Below, piece after piece: positions 35,510-44,894 of a DNA stretch of 64,000 nt (position 1 is the first letter of the stretch; each line of letters starts with the position of its first letter). The position numbers and the translations under genes are program-made. This DNA is from Streptomyces panaciradicis. Lineage in GTDB: Bacteria > Actinomycetota > Actinomycetes > Streptomycetales > Streptomycetaceae. The stretch covers positions 1 through 64,000 of the forward strand of contig NZ_JAMGBF010000078.1 in the NCBI RefSeq assembly GCF_023516615.1, given 5' to 3'. A model generated the notes under the pieces. That model saw only the letters and a program-made list of their open reading frames with translations, made no database searches and was not told where the DNA came from.

Positions 35510-36871
35510 GTGTCGGCTGGGGACGAGGTCGAGGAGTTCGCGGCGCTGCTGCGCCGGCTGAAGGACCGTACGGACCGGAGTTACGGCTCCCTGGCCCGGC
35601 GCCTGCACATGAACACCTCCACGCTGCACCGCTACTGCGCGGGAGAGGCGGTACCGCAGGAGTACGCCCCGGTGGAGCGCCTCGCCGCGTTCTGCGAGGC
35701 GACACCGGAGGAACGCCTGGAACTGCACCGGCTGTGGCTGCGCGCGGTGGCGGCGCGCCAGCGCCCACGGCCGACGGGGGTGGGCGCACCGGAGGACGCG
35801 GAGGGCTCCGAGGGCACGCAGGCCGCGGAGGGCACGGCTGCGGCGACGGGGTCGACGCCGACGCCGACGGATGAGCCGGCCGTCGCGGAGGACGCCGGTC
35901 CGGCGGGCGGGGCGGAGCCCGCACCCGGGCCTGCTGCCGGGCCGCGTCGCTGGTACCGGCGGCGGCGGATGCTGGTGTCCGTCGGGGGCGTATGCGTGCT
36001 GCTCGCCTCGCTGGGCGGTCTGTCCGCCCTGTCGGACGACGGGTCTCCGCGGGCGCGGACTCCGCGCGGCATGACGGCGCCCGGGACGACGGCGCCGGGT
36101 GCGCCGTGGCGCCCGCCCAAGCCTTCGGCGGGCTCCTCCTCCACCGCGGCCCCCGGTAGTCCGTCGCCCGGGGCCGGGAAGAAGTCCGGCGCCTCGCCTT
36201 CCGCGGGCGGCGGTCCCAGCGGAACCGGCGAGCGGGCCACCGGGCTTCCTCTCGCCTGGACCGTGGACTCCCAGGTGTGGCAGGGAGGCTGCGGTCACGA
36301 CTACGTCATCGACAAGCCGCCCGCCGAGGTGCCCCCGCCCCCGGTCCAGCAGGACGCCGGGACCTGGGCGGCGACCCAGGGCGCGGTGCACGGGCGGCAG
36401 ACCCTGGTGCAGGTCTCCGTGCAGGGGCGCTCGTCGACGGCCGTCGTCCTGGAGGCCCTGCGGGTACGGATCGTCGGCCGGGGACAGCCCCTGACCGGCA
36501 ACTCCTACGCGACGGACCAGGGCTGCGGCGGCGAGCTCACGCCCCGCAGCTTCACCGTGAACCTCGACGCCGACCGCCCCGTGGCCCGGCCGGCGGCCGG
36601 CGCCGACAGCGCACACACCCTCCCCGCCGTGCACTTCCCCTACCGCGTCTCCGCCCAGGACCCCGAGGTGCTGCTCGTGGACGCGACGACGCGCGCCCAC
36701 GACGCCCGCTGGTACCTCGAACTCGACTGGTCCTCCCAGGGCCGCAAGGGCACGATCCGCATCGACGACCACGGCCGCCCGTTCCACACGACCGGCATCG
36801 CGGACCTGCCGCGCTACTGGTACGGCACGAACGAGACCGGCGAGCGCGCCTGGGTCCCGTACGACAGTTAG
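35510..36871 (+). CDS. HTH-domain transmembrane protein with large extracellular domain
   Basis: 453 residues from a GTG behind GGGGGA. Residues about 8-75 are an XRE-like helix-turn-helix ('SYGSLARRLHMNTSTLHRYC'). An acidic/proline linker leads to one membrane helix (about 151-173), then a Pro/Ser/Gly spacer and an extracellular domain of about 210 residues with cysteines in 'GGCGHDYV' and 'DQGCGGEL'. The layout suggests a one-component membrane regulator that senses an outside signal. No catalytic motif is seen. It overlaps the convergent poxB stop by 4 bp. Confidence 0.78.
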   Translation: MSAGDEVEEFAALLRRLKDRTDRSYGSLARRLHMNTSTLHRYCAGEAVPQEYAPVERLAAFCEATPEERLELHRLWLRAVAARQRPRPTGVGAPEDAEGSEGTQAAEGTAAATGSTPTPTDEPAVAEDAGPAGGAEPAPGPAAGPRRWYRRRRMLVSVGGVCVLLASLGGLSALSDDGSPRARTPRGMTAPGTTAPGAPWRPPKPSAGSSSTAAPGSPSPGAGKKSGASPSAGGGPSGTGERATGLPLAWTVDSQVWQGGCGHDYVIDKPPAEVPPPPVQQDAGTWAATQGAVHGRQTLVQVSVQGRSSTAVVLEALRVRIVGRGQPLTGNSYATDQGCGGELTPRSFTVNLDADRPVARPAAGADSAHTLPAVHFPYRVSAQDPEVLLVDATTRAHDARWYLELDWSSQGRKGTIRIDDHGRPFHTTGIADLPRYWYGTNETGERAWVPYDS

Positions 36872-38610
36872 GGCCTGGGCACGTTGCGGAGGTTGGAGCG
36901 GGCCATCTGGAGCATGCGTCCCACTCCGCCGTCCAGGACGATCTTCGACGCCGACAGGGCGAACCCGGTCACCATCTCGGCGCTGATCTTCGGCGGGATC
37001 GACAGGGCGTTGGGGTCGGTGACGATGTCGACCAGGGCGGGGCCCTTGTGCTTGAAGGCGGACTTCAGGGCCCCGGCGAGGTCCTTGGGCTTCTCCACCC
37101 GCACCCCGTGGGCGCCGCACGCGCGGGCCACGGCCGCGAAGTCGGGGTTCTTGTTGGTGGTGCCGTAGGAGGGCAGCCCGGCGACCAGCATCTCCAACTC
37201 CACCATGCCGAGGGAGGAGTTGTTGAACAGGACGACCTTGACCGGCAGGTCGTACTGCACCAGCGTCAGGAAGTCGCCCATCAGCATGGAGAATCCGCCG
37301 TCGCCCGACATCGACACCACCTGCCGGCCGCGGTCGGTGAACTGGGCGCCGATCGCCATCGGCAGGGCGTTCGCCATGGAGCCGTGCGAGAAGGAGCCGA
37401 TGACCCGGCGGCGGCCGTTGGGTGAGATGTAACGGGCGGCCCAGACGTTGCACATGCCGGTGTCGACGGTGAACACCGCGTCGTCGTCGGCGAGTTCGTC
37501 CAGGACGGAGGCCACGTACTCGGGGTGGATGGGGACGTGCTTGTCGACCTTGCGGGTGTAGGCCTTGACGACGCCCTCCAGCGCGTTCGCGTGCTTCTTC
37601 AGCATCCGGTCGAGGAAGCGGCGGTCGGTCTTCTCCTTCACCCGCGGGATCAGGCAGCGCAGGGTCTCGCGCACGTCGCCCCAGACGGCGAGGTCGAGTT
37701 TCGAGCGGCGGCCCAGGTGCTCCGGCCGGACGTCGACCTGGACGATCGTCACGTCGTCCGGCAGGAAGGCGTTGTAGGGGAAGTCGGTGCCGAGCAGGAT
37801 CAGCAGGTCGCACTCGTGGGTGGCCTCGTAGGCGGCGCCGTAGCCGAGCAGACCGCTCATGCCGACGTCGTAGGGGTTGTCGTACTGGATCCACTCCTTG
37901 CCGCGCAGGGCGTGTCCGACCGGTGACTTGATCTTCCCGGCGAACTCCATGACCTCGGCGTGGGCGCCGGCCGTGCCGCTGCCGCAGAAGAGGGTGACCT
38001 TCTCGGCGCGGTCGATCATGTCGGCCAGCCTGTCGATCTCGGCGTCGCCCGGCCGGACGGTGGGCCGGGAGGTCACCAGCGCGCTCTCGGCGGCCCGTTC
38101 GGGGGCGGGCTGGTCGGCGATGTCGCCGGGAAGGGAGACGACGGCGACGCCCGAGCGCCCGACGGCGTGCTGGATGGCGGTCTGCAGCAGCCGCGGCATC
38201 TGTTTGGGGCTGGAGATGAGCTCGCTGTAGTGGCTGCACTCGCGGAACAGCCGGTCGGGGTGGGTCTCCTGGAAGTAGCCGAGGCCGATCTCGCTGGAGG
38301 GGATGTGCGAGGCGAGGGCGAGCACGGGCGCCATGGACCGGTGGGCGTCGTACAGACCGTTGATGAGGTGCAGGTTGCCGGGGCCGCAGGAGCCGGCGCA
38401 CGCCGCGAGCTTCCCGGTGATCTGGGCCTCGGCGCCGGCCGCGAAGGCGGCGGTCTCCTCGTGGCGGACGTGCACCCAGTCGATGGCGGCATTGCGGCGC
38501 ACGGCGTCCACGACGGGGTTGAGGCTGTCGCCGACGACGCCGTAGAGGCGCTTGACTCCCGCTCGGACGAGGGTGTCGACGAACTGTTCGGCGACGTTCT
38601 GTTTGGCCAT
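36868..38610 (-). CDS. poxB: thiamine-diphosphate-dependent pyruvate dehydrogenase (quinone)/PoxB-like
   Basis: 580 residues. ThDP-enzyme features are present: N-terminal 'VRHEETAAFAAGAEAQITG' with the catalytic Glu, a central FAD/transhydrogenase-like domain, and the ThDP/Mg motif 'SGDGGFSMLMGDFLTLVQYDLPVK' type GDG...NN. PoxB oxidises pyruvate to acetate and CO2 and passes electrons to membrane quinones; the extended C-terminus of about 30 residues could serve membrane binding. Another oxo-acid substrate cannot be excluded. Confidence 0.88.
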   Translation of the reverse strand: MAKQNVAEQFVDTLVRAGVKRLYGVVGDSLNPVVDAVRRNAAIDWVHVRHEETAAFAAGAEAQITGKLAACAGSCGPGNLHLINGLYDAHRSMAPVLALASHIPSSEIGLGYFQETHPDRLFRECSHYSELISSPKQMPRLLQTAIQHAVGRSGVAVVSLPGDIADQPAPERAAESALVTSRPTVRPGDAEIDRLADMIDRAEKVTLFCGSGTAGAHAEVMEFAGKIKSPVGHALRGKEWIQYDNPYDVGMSGLLGYGAAYEATHECDLLILLGTDFPYNAFLPDDVTIVQVDVRPEHLGRRSKLDLAVWGDVRETLRCLIPRVKEKTDRRFLDRMLKKHANALEGVVKAYTRKVDKHVPIHPEYVASVLDELADDDAVFTVDTGMCNVWAARYISPNGRRRVIGSFSHGSMANALPMAIGAQFTDRGRQVVSMSGDGGFSMLMGDFLTLVQYDLPVKVVLFNNSSLGMVELEMLVAGLPSYGTTNKNPDFAAVARACGAHGVRVEKPKDLAGALKSAFKHKGPALVDIVTDPNALSIPPKISAEMVTGFALSASKIVLDGGVGRMLQMARSNLRNVPRP

Positions 38611-38676
38611 GGTGCTGTCTGCCCCTTCGGTCTCCGACAGATCCCTACGGGGTACATGAATTCACAACCGCCCGCG

Positions 38677-40086
38677 TCACGCCTCCCAAACGGCGGCGGC
38701 CGTACGGTCGTCCGCGTATCCCTTGACCCGGACCTGGGTGTCGGCGAGGAACGCGGCGAGCCCCGGCGGGGTGGGGCCGGACCACCGGCCCGTCAGATAG
38801 CGGCACAGGTCGGGTTCGCCGCGCAGGGGTTCCGCGAGGCCGCCGGTGCACATCAGGAGTGTGTCACCCGGGTGGGCGATGGAGGCGCGGAAGCGGAAGG
38901 GTTCCCGGGGCGGCGGCGGGGCGGGTTCGTAGGGGCTGGGGGGCGTCGGGATGCCCAGGTCCATCGTCAGGCGGTCGCCCTCGGGGGTCTCGGCCGGCAG
39001 TGAGCCGAAGCCGACGACCGGTTCGCCGGTGGCGTCGGTGACGCGGGGTTCGATGTCCTGCCAGTCGCCGTCCCTGAGGCGGAACAGTCCGCCGTCCCCG
39101 ACGCCGAAGAAGACGCGCGTGCGGCACTCGGGGTCCGCGGGCAGCAGCAGGCAGCGCAGGGTGGCCGCGTACTCCTCGGGGTCGATGCCCTGTTCGGCCG
39201 CGCTGGCGCGGAGTTTGCCGAGGCTGCGGTCGGTGAGGCGGTGCAGGCCGGACTTGAGGTCGCCGCGACGGCCCGCCCGGATGTCCTCGGCGAGCCGGGC
39301 GTGGCTGCGGCCCACGGCCCGGCCGATCCAGTGGCAGGCCTCGGCGGCGGCGCGGTGGGCGCCGGGGGTGGCCCGGGCGCCGGTGGCCATCGCGACGAGG
39401 ACCAGGGCGTGTTCGGCGGTGCCGAAGCGGGCGGTGAGGAGGGAGTCGCGGCGGGGCTCGCCCCGGTAGCGGGCGGAGTCGCCGCGGACGGAGGCGGCGC
39501 GCAGCGTGCAGGCGCCGTAGCGGGCCCCGTCGAGGACGGTGTCGGCGACGAGGTCGTCCAGGTCGTCGGGGTCGGCGGGCGGCAGCGCGGTGGGTTCGGC
39601 GTCGTAGGTCGGCGGACCGGAGCCCACGTAGTCGACGGGGGGCGGGGCAAAGGCGGGGAGGTCCAGGTGGGTGGCCGGGTGGGGCGGGTGCGCGGAGTCG
39701 TCCTGGGCCGGTGGCGGGGGTGGGATGTCTTGGGCCCGGGTCCCCGGGGCCGGGCCCGCCGGCGGCCGAGGCGGCGGTGCGGGGGCTTCGGGCGGAGGGG
39801 GGAGCGCCGTGCCGACAGCCGTGGAGGTCCGGCTGGACGGAGGCTGTTCGGGAGGTGGTGTCTCGGTGCTCCTGGACCGCTGTTGCGGAACCCCTGGGCC
39901 CGCCCCGGGATCGGTGTCCTCGCCCCGCTCCCCCGCCCCGGCGTGCACCGCTCCCGCCGCCGAGGCGAACCGGTCGTCCAGTGTGTCGGCCGCGGGGGTG
40001 GGCCCCGTGTCCTCGGTGGAGTCGTCGTACAGCTGTCCCCACCAGTCGTCGTCGTGCCCGGTGGGCCTTCCCCCCTGCTGACTCAT
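38677..40086 (-). CDS. PP2C-like phosphatase-domain protein with disordered N-terminus
   Basis: 469 residues; ATG at 40086 chosen by the 'MSQQGGRPTGHDDDWW' opening and AGGGG upstream. About 170 residues are proline-rich and disordered. The C-terminal part resembles PP2C: 'ALVLVAMATGA', 'FFGVGDGGLFRLRDGDW' and 'GDTLLMCTGGLAEPL'. Some metal-binding aspartates of active PP2Cs are hard to place, so catalytic activity is uncertain. It may regulate an RsbW-like or kinase partner. Confidence 0.75.
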   Translation of the reverse strand: MSQQGGRPTGHDDDWWGQLYDDSTEDTGPTPAADTLDDRFASAAGAVHAGAGERGEDTDPGAGPGVPQQRSRSTETPPPEQPPSSRTSTAVGTALPPPPEAPAPPPRPPAGPAPGTRAQDIPPPPPAQDDSAHPPHPATHLDLPAFAPPPVDYVGSGPPTYDAEPTALPPADPDDLDDLVADTVLDGARYGACTLRAASVRGDSARYRGEPRRDSLLTARFGTAEHALVLVAMATGARATPGAHRAAAEACHWIGRAVGRSHARLAEDIRAGRRGDLKSGLHRLTDRSLGKLRASAAEQGIDPEEYAATLRCLLLPADPECRTRVFFGVGDGGLFRLRDGDWQDIEPRVTDATGEPVVGFGSLPAETPEGDRLTMDLGIPTPPSPYEPAPPPPREPFRFRASIAHPGDTLLMCTGGLAEPLRGEPDLCRYLTGRWSGPTPPGLAAFLADTQVRVKGYADDRTAAAVWEA

Positions 40087-40565
40087 GCCCCTAATTGTCC
40101 ACCGCCGGGGCCGGATGAAAACGGGGCATGGGGAAAATGCCGCACGGCACGCCGCGTCGAACGGCGTGTCGAGTGAGCCGTCGAACGCGAGTGCGGGGGA
40201 AGTCGCCGGGCGGCTCCACCCCCCACGGGAGAGCCGCCCGGCGACCACCGGGGTGACCCGGGCCCGGATCCCCTGCGTGCCGGCGGTGCGCCGACGGCAC
40301 GCTCACGGGCCCGGATCACGTTGTGGATGACCGGATCACGTCCCGATCCGGTCGGACCGGAACCGAGTGTGACCCGGTTCCCTGGAGACGAGCTGTGCGT
40401 CGGCCCGGGATTCCGCCGCAGGCGGGCGGGGCCGACAGGGTCGTGCCGCCACCTTGGCAGAGTGACGGGCGGTACGGCGATGATGTGCCGAGGCGGGTTC
40501 GCGCCGTGGCCGGTTTCCGCCACGCGCGACCCGAGGGGCTTGGGTCCGGGGAGGGACGACACCGC
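40087..40565. other. 479-bp intergenic stretch upstream of the TrmB/LuxR regulator
   Basis: No gene is supported here; the open frame that extends upstream of 40566 is arginine/glycine-rich filler. The region contains the repeat and palindrome pair at 40311-40381. Confidence 0.5.
40311..40381. promoter_or_regulatory. candidate operator cluster
   Basis: CCGGATCACGT occurs at 40311-40321 and again at 40331-40341, 20 bp apart (two helical turns). GGAACCG at 40359-40365 pairs with CGGTTCC at 40375-40381. They lie 185-255 bp upstream of the TrmB/LuxR regulator and could be its autoregulatory sites. Confidence 0.4.
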
Positions 40566-41549
40566 ATGCTGGCAGTGCTGGGACTGGACGAGACGCACGA
40601 GTCGGCGTACCGGGCGCTGGTGTCGGTGGGCGCCGCCGACGTACCGGATCTGGCCCGGCGGCTGACGCTCGGCGAGCACGACACCGAACTCGCGCTGCGG
40701 CGGCTGGAGCGGCACGGGCTGGCCGCCCAGTCGTCGGCGCGGCCGGGACGGTGGGTCGCGGCGCCGCCCGGCGTGGCGCTCGGCGCGCTGCTCACCCAGC
40801 AGCGGCACGAACTGGAGAAGGCGGAACTGGCGGCCGCGCTGCTCGCCGAGGAGTACCGGTCGGCCGCCGCCGAGCCCGCCGTGCAGGATCTGGTCGAGGT
40901 GGTGATCGGTGCGGGCGCGGTGGCCCAGCGGTTCCTGCAGATGCAGCTGGGGGCGAGCGACGAGGTGTGCGCGCTGGTCACCGGCCGCCCCTCCGTCGTC
41001 TCCGGGATGGAGAACGACGCCGAGGAGCAGGCGGCGGGCCGCGGGGTGCGCTACCGGGTGGTGGTCGAGCGGTCGGTGCTGGACCTGCCGGACGGGATGA
41101 CGGAGCTGTCCGCCGCGCTGGGCCGGGGCGAGGAGGTGCGGGTGGTGGACCGGGTGCCGACCAAGCTGGTGGTGGCCGACGGTTCGCTGGCCCTGGTGCC
41201 GCTCGCCCACGCCGCGGAGCCCGCCGCGCTGGTGGTGCACGCGAGCGGGCTGCTCCAGCTGCTGTCCGGGCTGTTCGAGTCGGTGTGGCGGGACGCGCTG
41301 CCGCTGCGGTTCGGGGCGGCCGGGGTCACCGAGCGGGAGCCGGACGGCCCCGACGCCACGGATCTGGAGGTGCTGTCCCTGCTGCTGGCCGGGCTGACCG
41401 ACGTGAGCGTGGCGAAACAGCTGGATCTGGGGCTGCGGACCGTGCAGCGGCGCGTCAAGCGGCTGATGGAGCTGGCCGGCGCGACGACCCGGCTGCAGCT
41501 GGGCTGGCATGCCTACGAGCGGGGCTGGGTGACCCGGGACCGGCCCTGA
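40566..41549 (+). CDS. TrmB/LuxR-type transcriptional regulator
   Basis: 327 residues; ATG at 40566. The N-terminus ('LGLDETHESAYRALVSVGAAD') is a TrmB-like winged helix. The middle includes a PLD-like regulatory fold, and the C-terminus is a LuxR HTH ('LLAGLTDVSVAKQLDLGLRT', 'VQRRVKRLMELAGA'). This two-HTH architecture is common in Streptomyces, where members sit near secondary metabolism or stress genes. The effector is unknown. Confidence 0.85.
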   Translation: MLAVLGLDETHESAYRALVSVGAADVPDLARRLTLGEHDTELALRRLERHGLAAQSSARPGRWVAAPPGVALGALLTQQRHELEKAELAAALLAEEYRSAAAEPAVQDLVEVVIGAGAVAQRFLQMQLGASDEVCALVTGRPSVVSGMENDAEEQAAGRGVRYRVVVERSVLDLPDGMTELSAALGRGEEVRVVDRVPTKLVVADGSLALVPLAHAAEPAALVVHASGLLQLLSGLFESVWRDALPLRFGAAGVTEREPDGPDATDLEVLSLLLAGLTDVSVAKQLDLGLRTVQRRVKRLMELAGATTRLQLGWHAYERGWVTRDRP

Positions 41550-41585
41550 CCGGCACATGCGGCGCGGCTCGGGCACCCTGGGCTC

Positions 41586-42068
41586 ATGGGAGTGTGGGAC
41601 CTCGTGCTGGTCGGCCTGGTCCTTCTGCTGGGCCTGTGCGGGGTGCTGGTGCCCGGGGTGCCGGGGTCGTGGCTGGTGTGGGCCGCGATCCTGTGGTGGG
41701 CCCTGAAGGATCCACGGCCGCTCGCCTGGTGGGTCCTGGTCGGCACCACGGTCGCGCTGCTGCTCTCCCAGGTCGTGCGCTGGGCGCTGCCGCCGCGGCG
41801 GCTGCGGGCCGCCGGGGCGACGGCGCGGATGGGCGTGTACGCGGGTGCCGGCGCGTTCCTGGGTTTCCTCCTGTTGCCCGTGCTGGGCGCGATCCCCGGC
41901 TTCATGGGCGGCATCTATCTCGGTGAGCGCCGGCGTCTGGGCGGGCACGGCGAGGCCATGGCGGCCCTGCGCACCGCGATGCGCTCGGGCGGTTCCAGCG
42001 TGCTGGCGGAGCTGTTCACCTGCCTGCTGATCGCCGGGGTGTGGCTGGGCGCGGTGCTCCACGGCTGA
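41586..42068 (+). CDS. DUF456 family membrane protein
   Basis: 160 residues with about four membrane helices; the glycine-rich 'VLVPGVPGSWLVWAAIL' and 'GAIPGFMGGIYLGE' blocks are the DUF456 signature. The start is 36 bp after the regulator stop on the same strand, so co-transcription is likely. Function is unknown. Confidence 0.82.
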   Translation: MGVWDLVLVGLVLLLGLCGVLVPGVPGSWLVWAAILWWALKDPRPLAWWVLVGTTVALLLSQVVRWALPPRRLRAAGATARMGVYAGAGAFLGFLLLPVLGAIPGFMGGIYLGERRRLGGHGEAMAALRTAMRSGGSSVLAELFTCLLIAGVWLGAVLHG

Positions 42069-42081
42069 CGGGCCACGGGGC

Positions 42082-42564
42082 CTAGAGGCATCCCTCCAGG
42101 GTGAGCAGTCGCACCTTGCGTTCCAGGCCGCCCGCGTAGCCCGTCAGGGCGCCGTTCGCGCCGATCACCCGGTGGCAGGGCCGCACGATGAGCAGCGGGT
42201 TGGCGCCGATCGCGCCGCCGACGGCCCGGACGGCCGCACGGGGCGCCCCGATCCGCGCGGCGATCTCGCCGTACGTCGTGGTGGCGCCGTAGGGGACGGA
42301 GTCCAGGGCGGCCCACACCCGCTCCCGGAACTCGCTTCCCGCGGTGCTGAACGGCAGCCGGAAGTCCTTCAAGTCCCCGGCGAAGTAGGCGCCGAGCTGT
42401 TCCTCGGCGTCACGGAACAGGGCCGGTTCGTGCCGCCAGTCCGGCGCCGGCTCACGGCCGTTCCGCTGCCCGGGAACGGAGACGGAGGTCAGGGCTCCGG
42501 TGGTGTCGGCGGTGATCAGCAGGGCGCCGACGGGGCTGTCGACACGGGTCCACAGGGTGGTCAT
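42082..42564 (-). CDS. ogt: methylated-DNA-[protein]-cysteine S-methyltransferase
   Basis: 160 residues. The active-site motif 'IVRPCHRVIG' holds the acceptor Cys, and 'VPYGATTTYGEIAARIG' is the DNA-binding wing region. The enzyme removes O6-alkyl groups from guanine in a one-time transfer to Cys. Its ATG lies 6 bp after the Ada-AlkA stop, so the two are one operon. Confidence 0.95.
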   Translation of the reverse strand: MTTLWTRVDSPVGALLITADTTGALTSVSVPGQRNGREPAPDWRHEPALFRDAEEQLGAYFAGDLKDFRLPFSTAGSEFRERVWAALDSVPYGATTTYGEIAARIGAPRAAVRAVGGAIGANPLLIVRPCHRVIGANGALTGYAGGLERKVRLLTLEGCL

Positions 42565-42570
42565 CGCGGT

Positions 42571-43953
42571 TCAGTCCAACTCTCCTGCTGCGCGCAGGTG
42601 TCGTAGGGCGTACGAGCGCCAGGGGCGCCAGGTGTCGGGCACGTCCGGGCCGGGCGGGGCGACGTCGGGGTCGCCGAGTGCGCGGGTGCGGATCGCGGCG
42701 ACGGCGGCGGGGTCCATGCCGGGCAGGGCGAGCAGGGCGGCGTGCGCCTCGTCGCGGTCGGCGCCCGGATCGAGACGCAGGGCGCCGTCGGCGAGGGCCG
42801 CGGTGAGGGCGCCGAGGGTGCCGTCGGGTTCGGCCTCGGCGAGGACGGCCGGTTCGGGGAAGAGGTGGGTGAGGCTGCCGGTGGGCGAGTCGAGGGCCTT
42901 GCCGTACCGCCGTACCAGCCGTTCGCTCGTCCGCGGCCCCACCAGGGCCCGTACGGCCGCCTCGTCCGCGTCCGCTGCGCCCGGCGAGCGCAGGCCCGGG
43001 CGGGCGGCGACGAGGGGGGCGAGCCGTGGGTCGGCGCCGAGCCGCTCGTCGATCGCGTACGGGTCGGAGTCGAGGTCGAACAGCCTGCGCAGCCGGCCGA
43101 CGGCGGTGGTGAGGTCGCGCGGGTCGGTCAGCTGCAGGCGGGCCTCCAGCCAGCCGCCGGGGTGCGCGGCGGACGCGGACCCGGACCTGCCCGGCCGTTC
43201 GCCGACGGCGACGACGCCCGTGCCGTGCGGGAGGCGGAGGGTGCGACGGTAGGTGCGGCGGCCGCGCTCCCCGCTCACCTCCTCCACGCCGGGAACGGCC
43301 TCCTCGGCGAGCAGGTCGAAGACGGCGCCGGTCTGGTACGGGCCGCGGTGGGCGAGCCGCAGCGGGATTCCCGCGGCGGGGCGGCGGCCCCGCTGCCGGG
43401 GCGCCGCGGCCCGCAGCTCGCTCGGTGTGGAGGCGTAGACCTCGCGGACGGTGTCGTTGAACTGCCGGACGCTGGCGAAGCCCGACGCGAACGCGATCTC
43501 CGTGATCGGCAGGTCGGTCGTCTGCACCAGCACCCGCGCGGTGTGCGCCCGCTGGGCCCGGGCCAGGGCGACGGGTCCGGCCCCGAGCTCGGCGGTCAGC
43601 TGCCGCTGCACCTGGCGGGCGCTGTAGCCGAGCCGCCCGGCGAGCCCTGCGACGCCCTCGCGGTCGACGACGCCGTCCGCGATCAGCCGCATGGCGCGGC
43701 CCACCACGTCGGCGCGGGCGTTCCAGTCGGCGGATCCCGGCACGGCGTCCGGGCGGCAGCGGCGGCAGGCCCGGAAGCCGGCGCCCTGGGCCGCGGCGGC
43801 CGTGGCGTAGAAGCGGACGTTGCGGCGCTTCGGGGTCACGGCCGGGCAGCTGGGACGGCAGTAGATGCCGGTCGTCTCGACGGCGAAGAAGAACTCGCCG
43901 TCGAACCGCGCGTCACGGCTCCGCACGGCCTCGTACCTGGTGTCCTCGTCCAT
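42571..43953 (-). CDS. Ada-type regulator/AlkA glycosylase fusion
   Basis: 460 residues; ATG at 43953. Domains in order are the Ada zinc domain (C32, C36, C63, C66; 'GIYCRPSCPA', 'ACRRCRPD'), an AraC-type HTH ('LPITEIAFASGFASVRQFND'), and an AlkA N-terminal plus glycosylase-like domain. The first Ada Cys normally accepts methyl from phosphotriesters and turns the protein into an activator. The C-terminal part reads 'LPGMDPAAVAAIRTRALG' where AlkA has the 'GIGPWTA' hairpin, and is shortened before 'WRPWRSYAL', so the glycosylase site may be altered. It heads the operon with ogt. Confidence 0.88.
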   Translation of the reverse strand: MDEDTRYEAVRSRDARFDGEFFFAVETTGIYCRPSCPAVTPKRRNVRFYATAAAAQGAGFRACRRCRPDAVPGSADWNARADVVGRAMRLIADGVVDREGVAGLAGRLGYSARQVQRQLTAELGAGPVALARAQRAHTARVLVQTTDLPITEIAFASGFASVRQFNDTVREVYASTPSELRAAAPRQRGRRPAAGIPLRLAHRGPYQTGAVFDLLAEEAVPGVEEVSGERGRRTYRRTLRLPHGTGVVAVGERPGRSGSASAAHPGGWLEARLQLTDPRDLTTAVGRLRRLFDLDSDPYAIDERLGADPRLAPLVAARPGLRSPGAADADEAAVRALVGPRTSERLVRRYGKALDSPTGSLTHLFPEPAVLAEAEPDGTLGALTAALADGALRLDPGADRDEAHAALLALPGMDPAAVAAIRTRALGDPDVAPPGPDVPDTWRPWRSYALRHLRAAGELD

Positions 43954-44062
43954 CACGCATCCAGTGTGCGCCGCACGGAAAGCACAAGGCTGGCGGAAAT
44001 CAGACACGACACCCACCGGGCGCGGGGCAGCCCGAGACCCACGCCCCGCACGGCCATGGCCA

Positions 44063-44890
44063 CCCGGGGTGCGTCTGAGGCGGCCCCCCTACCGGCCAGG
44101 CGGGGGCCGGCCGGGAGAGCGCGCCCGGTACAGCAACTGCACCCCGCCGGGAACGGCGCCCGCCCGGGAAGGGCGCCCCGCTTGGGAAGGGCGCCCGCCC
44201 GGGGAGGGCCCCGCTCGGGAAAGGCGCCCCCCCAGAGAGGGCACCCCGCGCACGAACTCCGCCCCACTCGGGAAGGACGCCCGGATCAGGAACCGGTCCC
44301 CGCCGGGAAGGGCGCCCCGGCCCGGGGAAAGCGTCCGCTCGGGAGGGAGCCCCACGCAGGAACTCCGCCCGGCCCGGGAACTCCGTCCCACTCGGGAAGG
44401 ACGCCCCGATCAGGAACCGGACCCCGCCGGGAAGGGCGCCCCGGCCCGGGGAAAGCGTCCGCTCGGGAAGGGAGCCCCACGCAGGAACTCCGCCCGGCCC
44501 GGGAACTCCGTCCCACTCGGGAAGGACGCCCGGACCAGAAACCGGACCCCGCCGGGAAGGGCGCCCCACCCGGGAACGCCGCCCGGCCCGGGAACTCCGT
44601 CCCACTCGGGAAGGACGCCCGGATCAGAAACCGGACCCCGCTGGGAAGGGCGCCCGCCAGGGGAAGGCGCCCCGCCGGCAGAGCGCGCCCCGCCAGGGGA
44701 AGACGTCCCGCTCGGAGAGGGCGCCCCGCCCAGGAACGGCGCCCCGCTCAGTCCTGTACGCCCGGGGTGCGTCTGGGGCACCGCCCCGGCCGGCCGTCGG
44801 CCAGGCGGGGGGCGCCCGGGAGGGGCACCCCCTTCAGGAGATGCACCCCGCCAGGGAAGGGCACCCCGTGCGCCACCCAGGCACCGCGCG
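44063..44890. repeat. hierarchical tandem-repeat tract (about 18-bp units in about 125-bp blocks)
   Basis: Degenerate 17-18-bp units of the form CGGGAAGGGCGCCCCGCC run from about 44101 to 44890. They are grouped in blocks: the phrase ACTCGGGAAGGACGCC recurs at 44266, 44390, 44515 and 44604 (spacing 124, 125 and 89 bp). A 15-bp phrase CCCGGGGTGCGTCTG appears at 44063 and again at 44761. All six frames are open for long stretches and give hexapeptide-periodic products, which follows from the repeat. I call no gene. It fills the whole space between the Ada-AlkA gene and rsgA. Confidence 0.85.
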
Positions 44891-44894
44891 CCCC

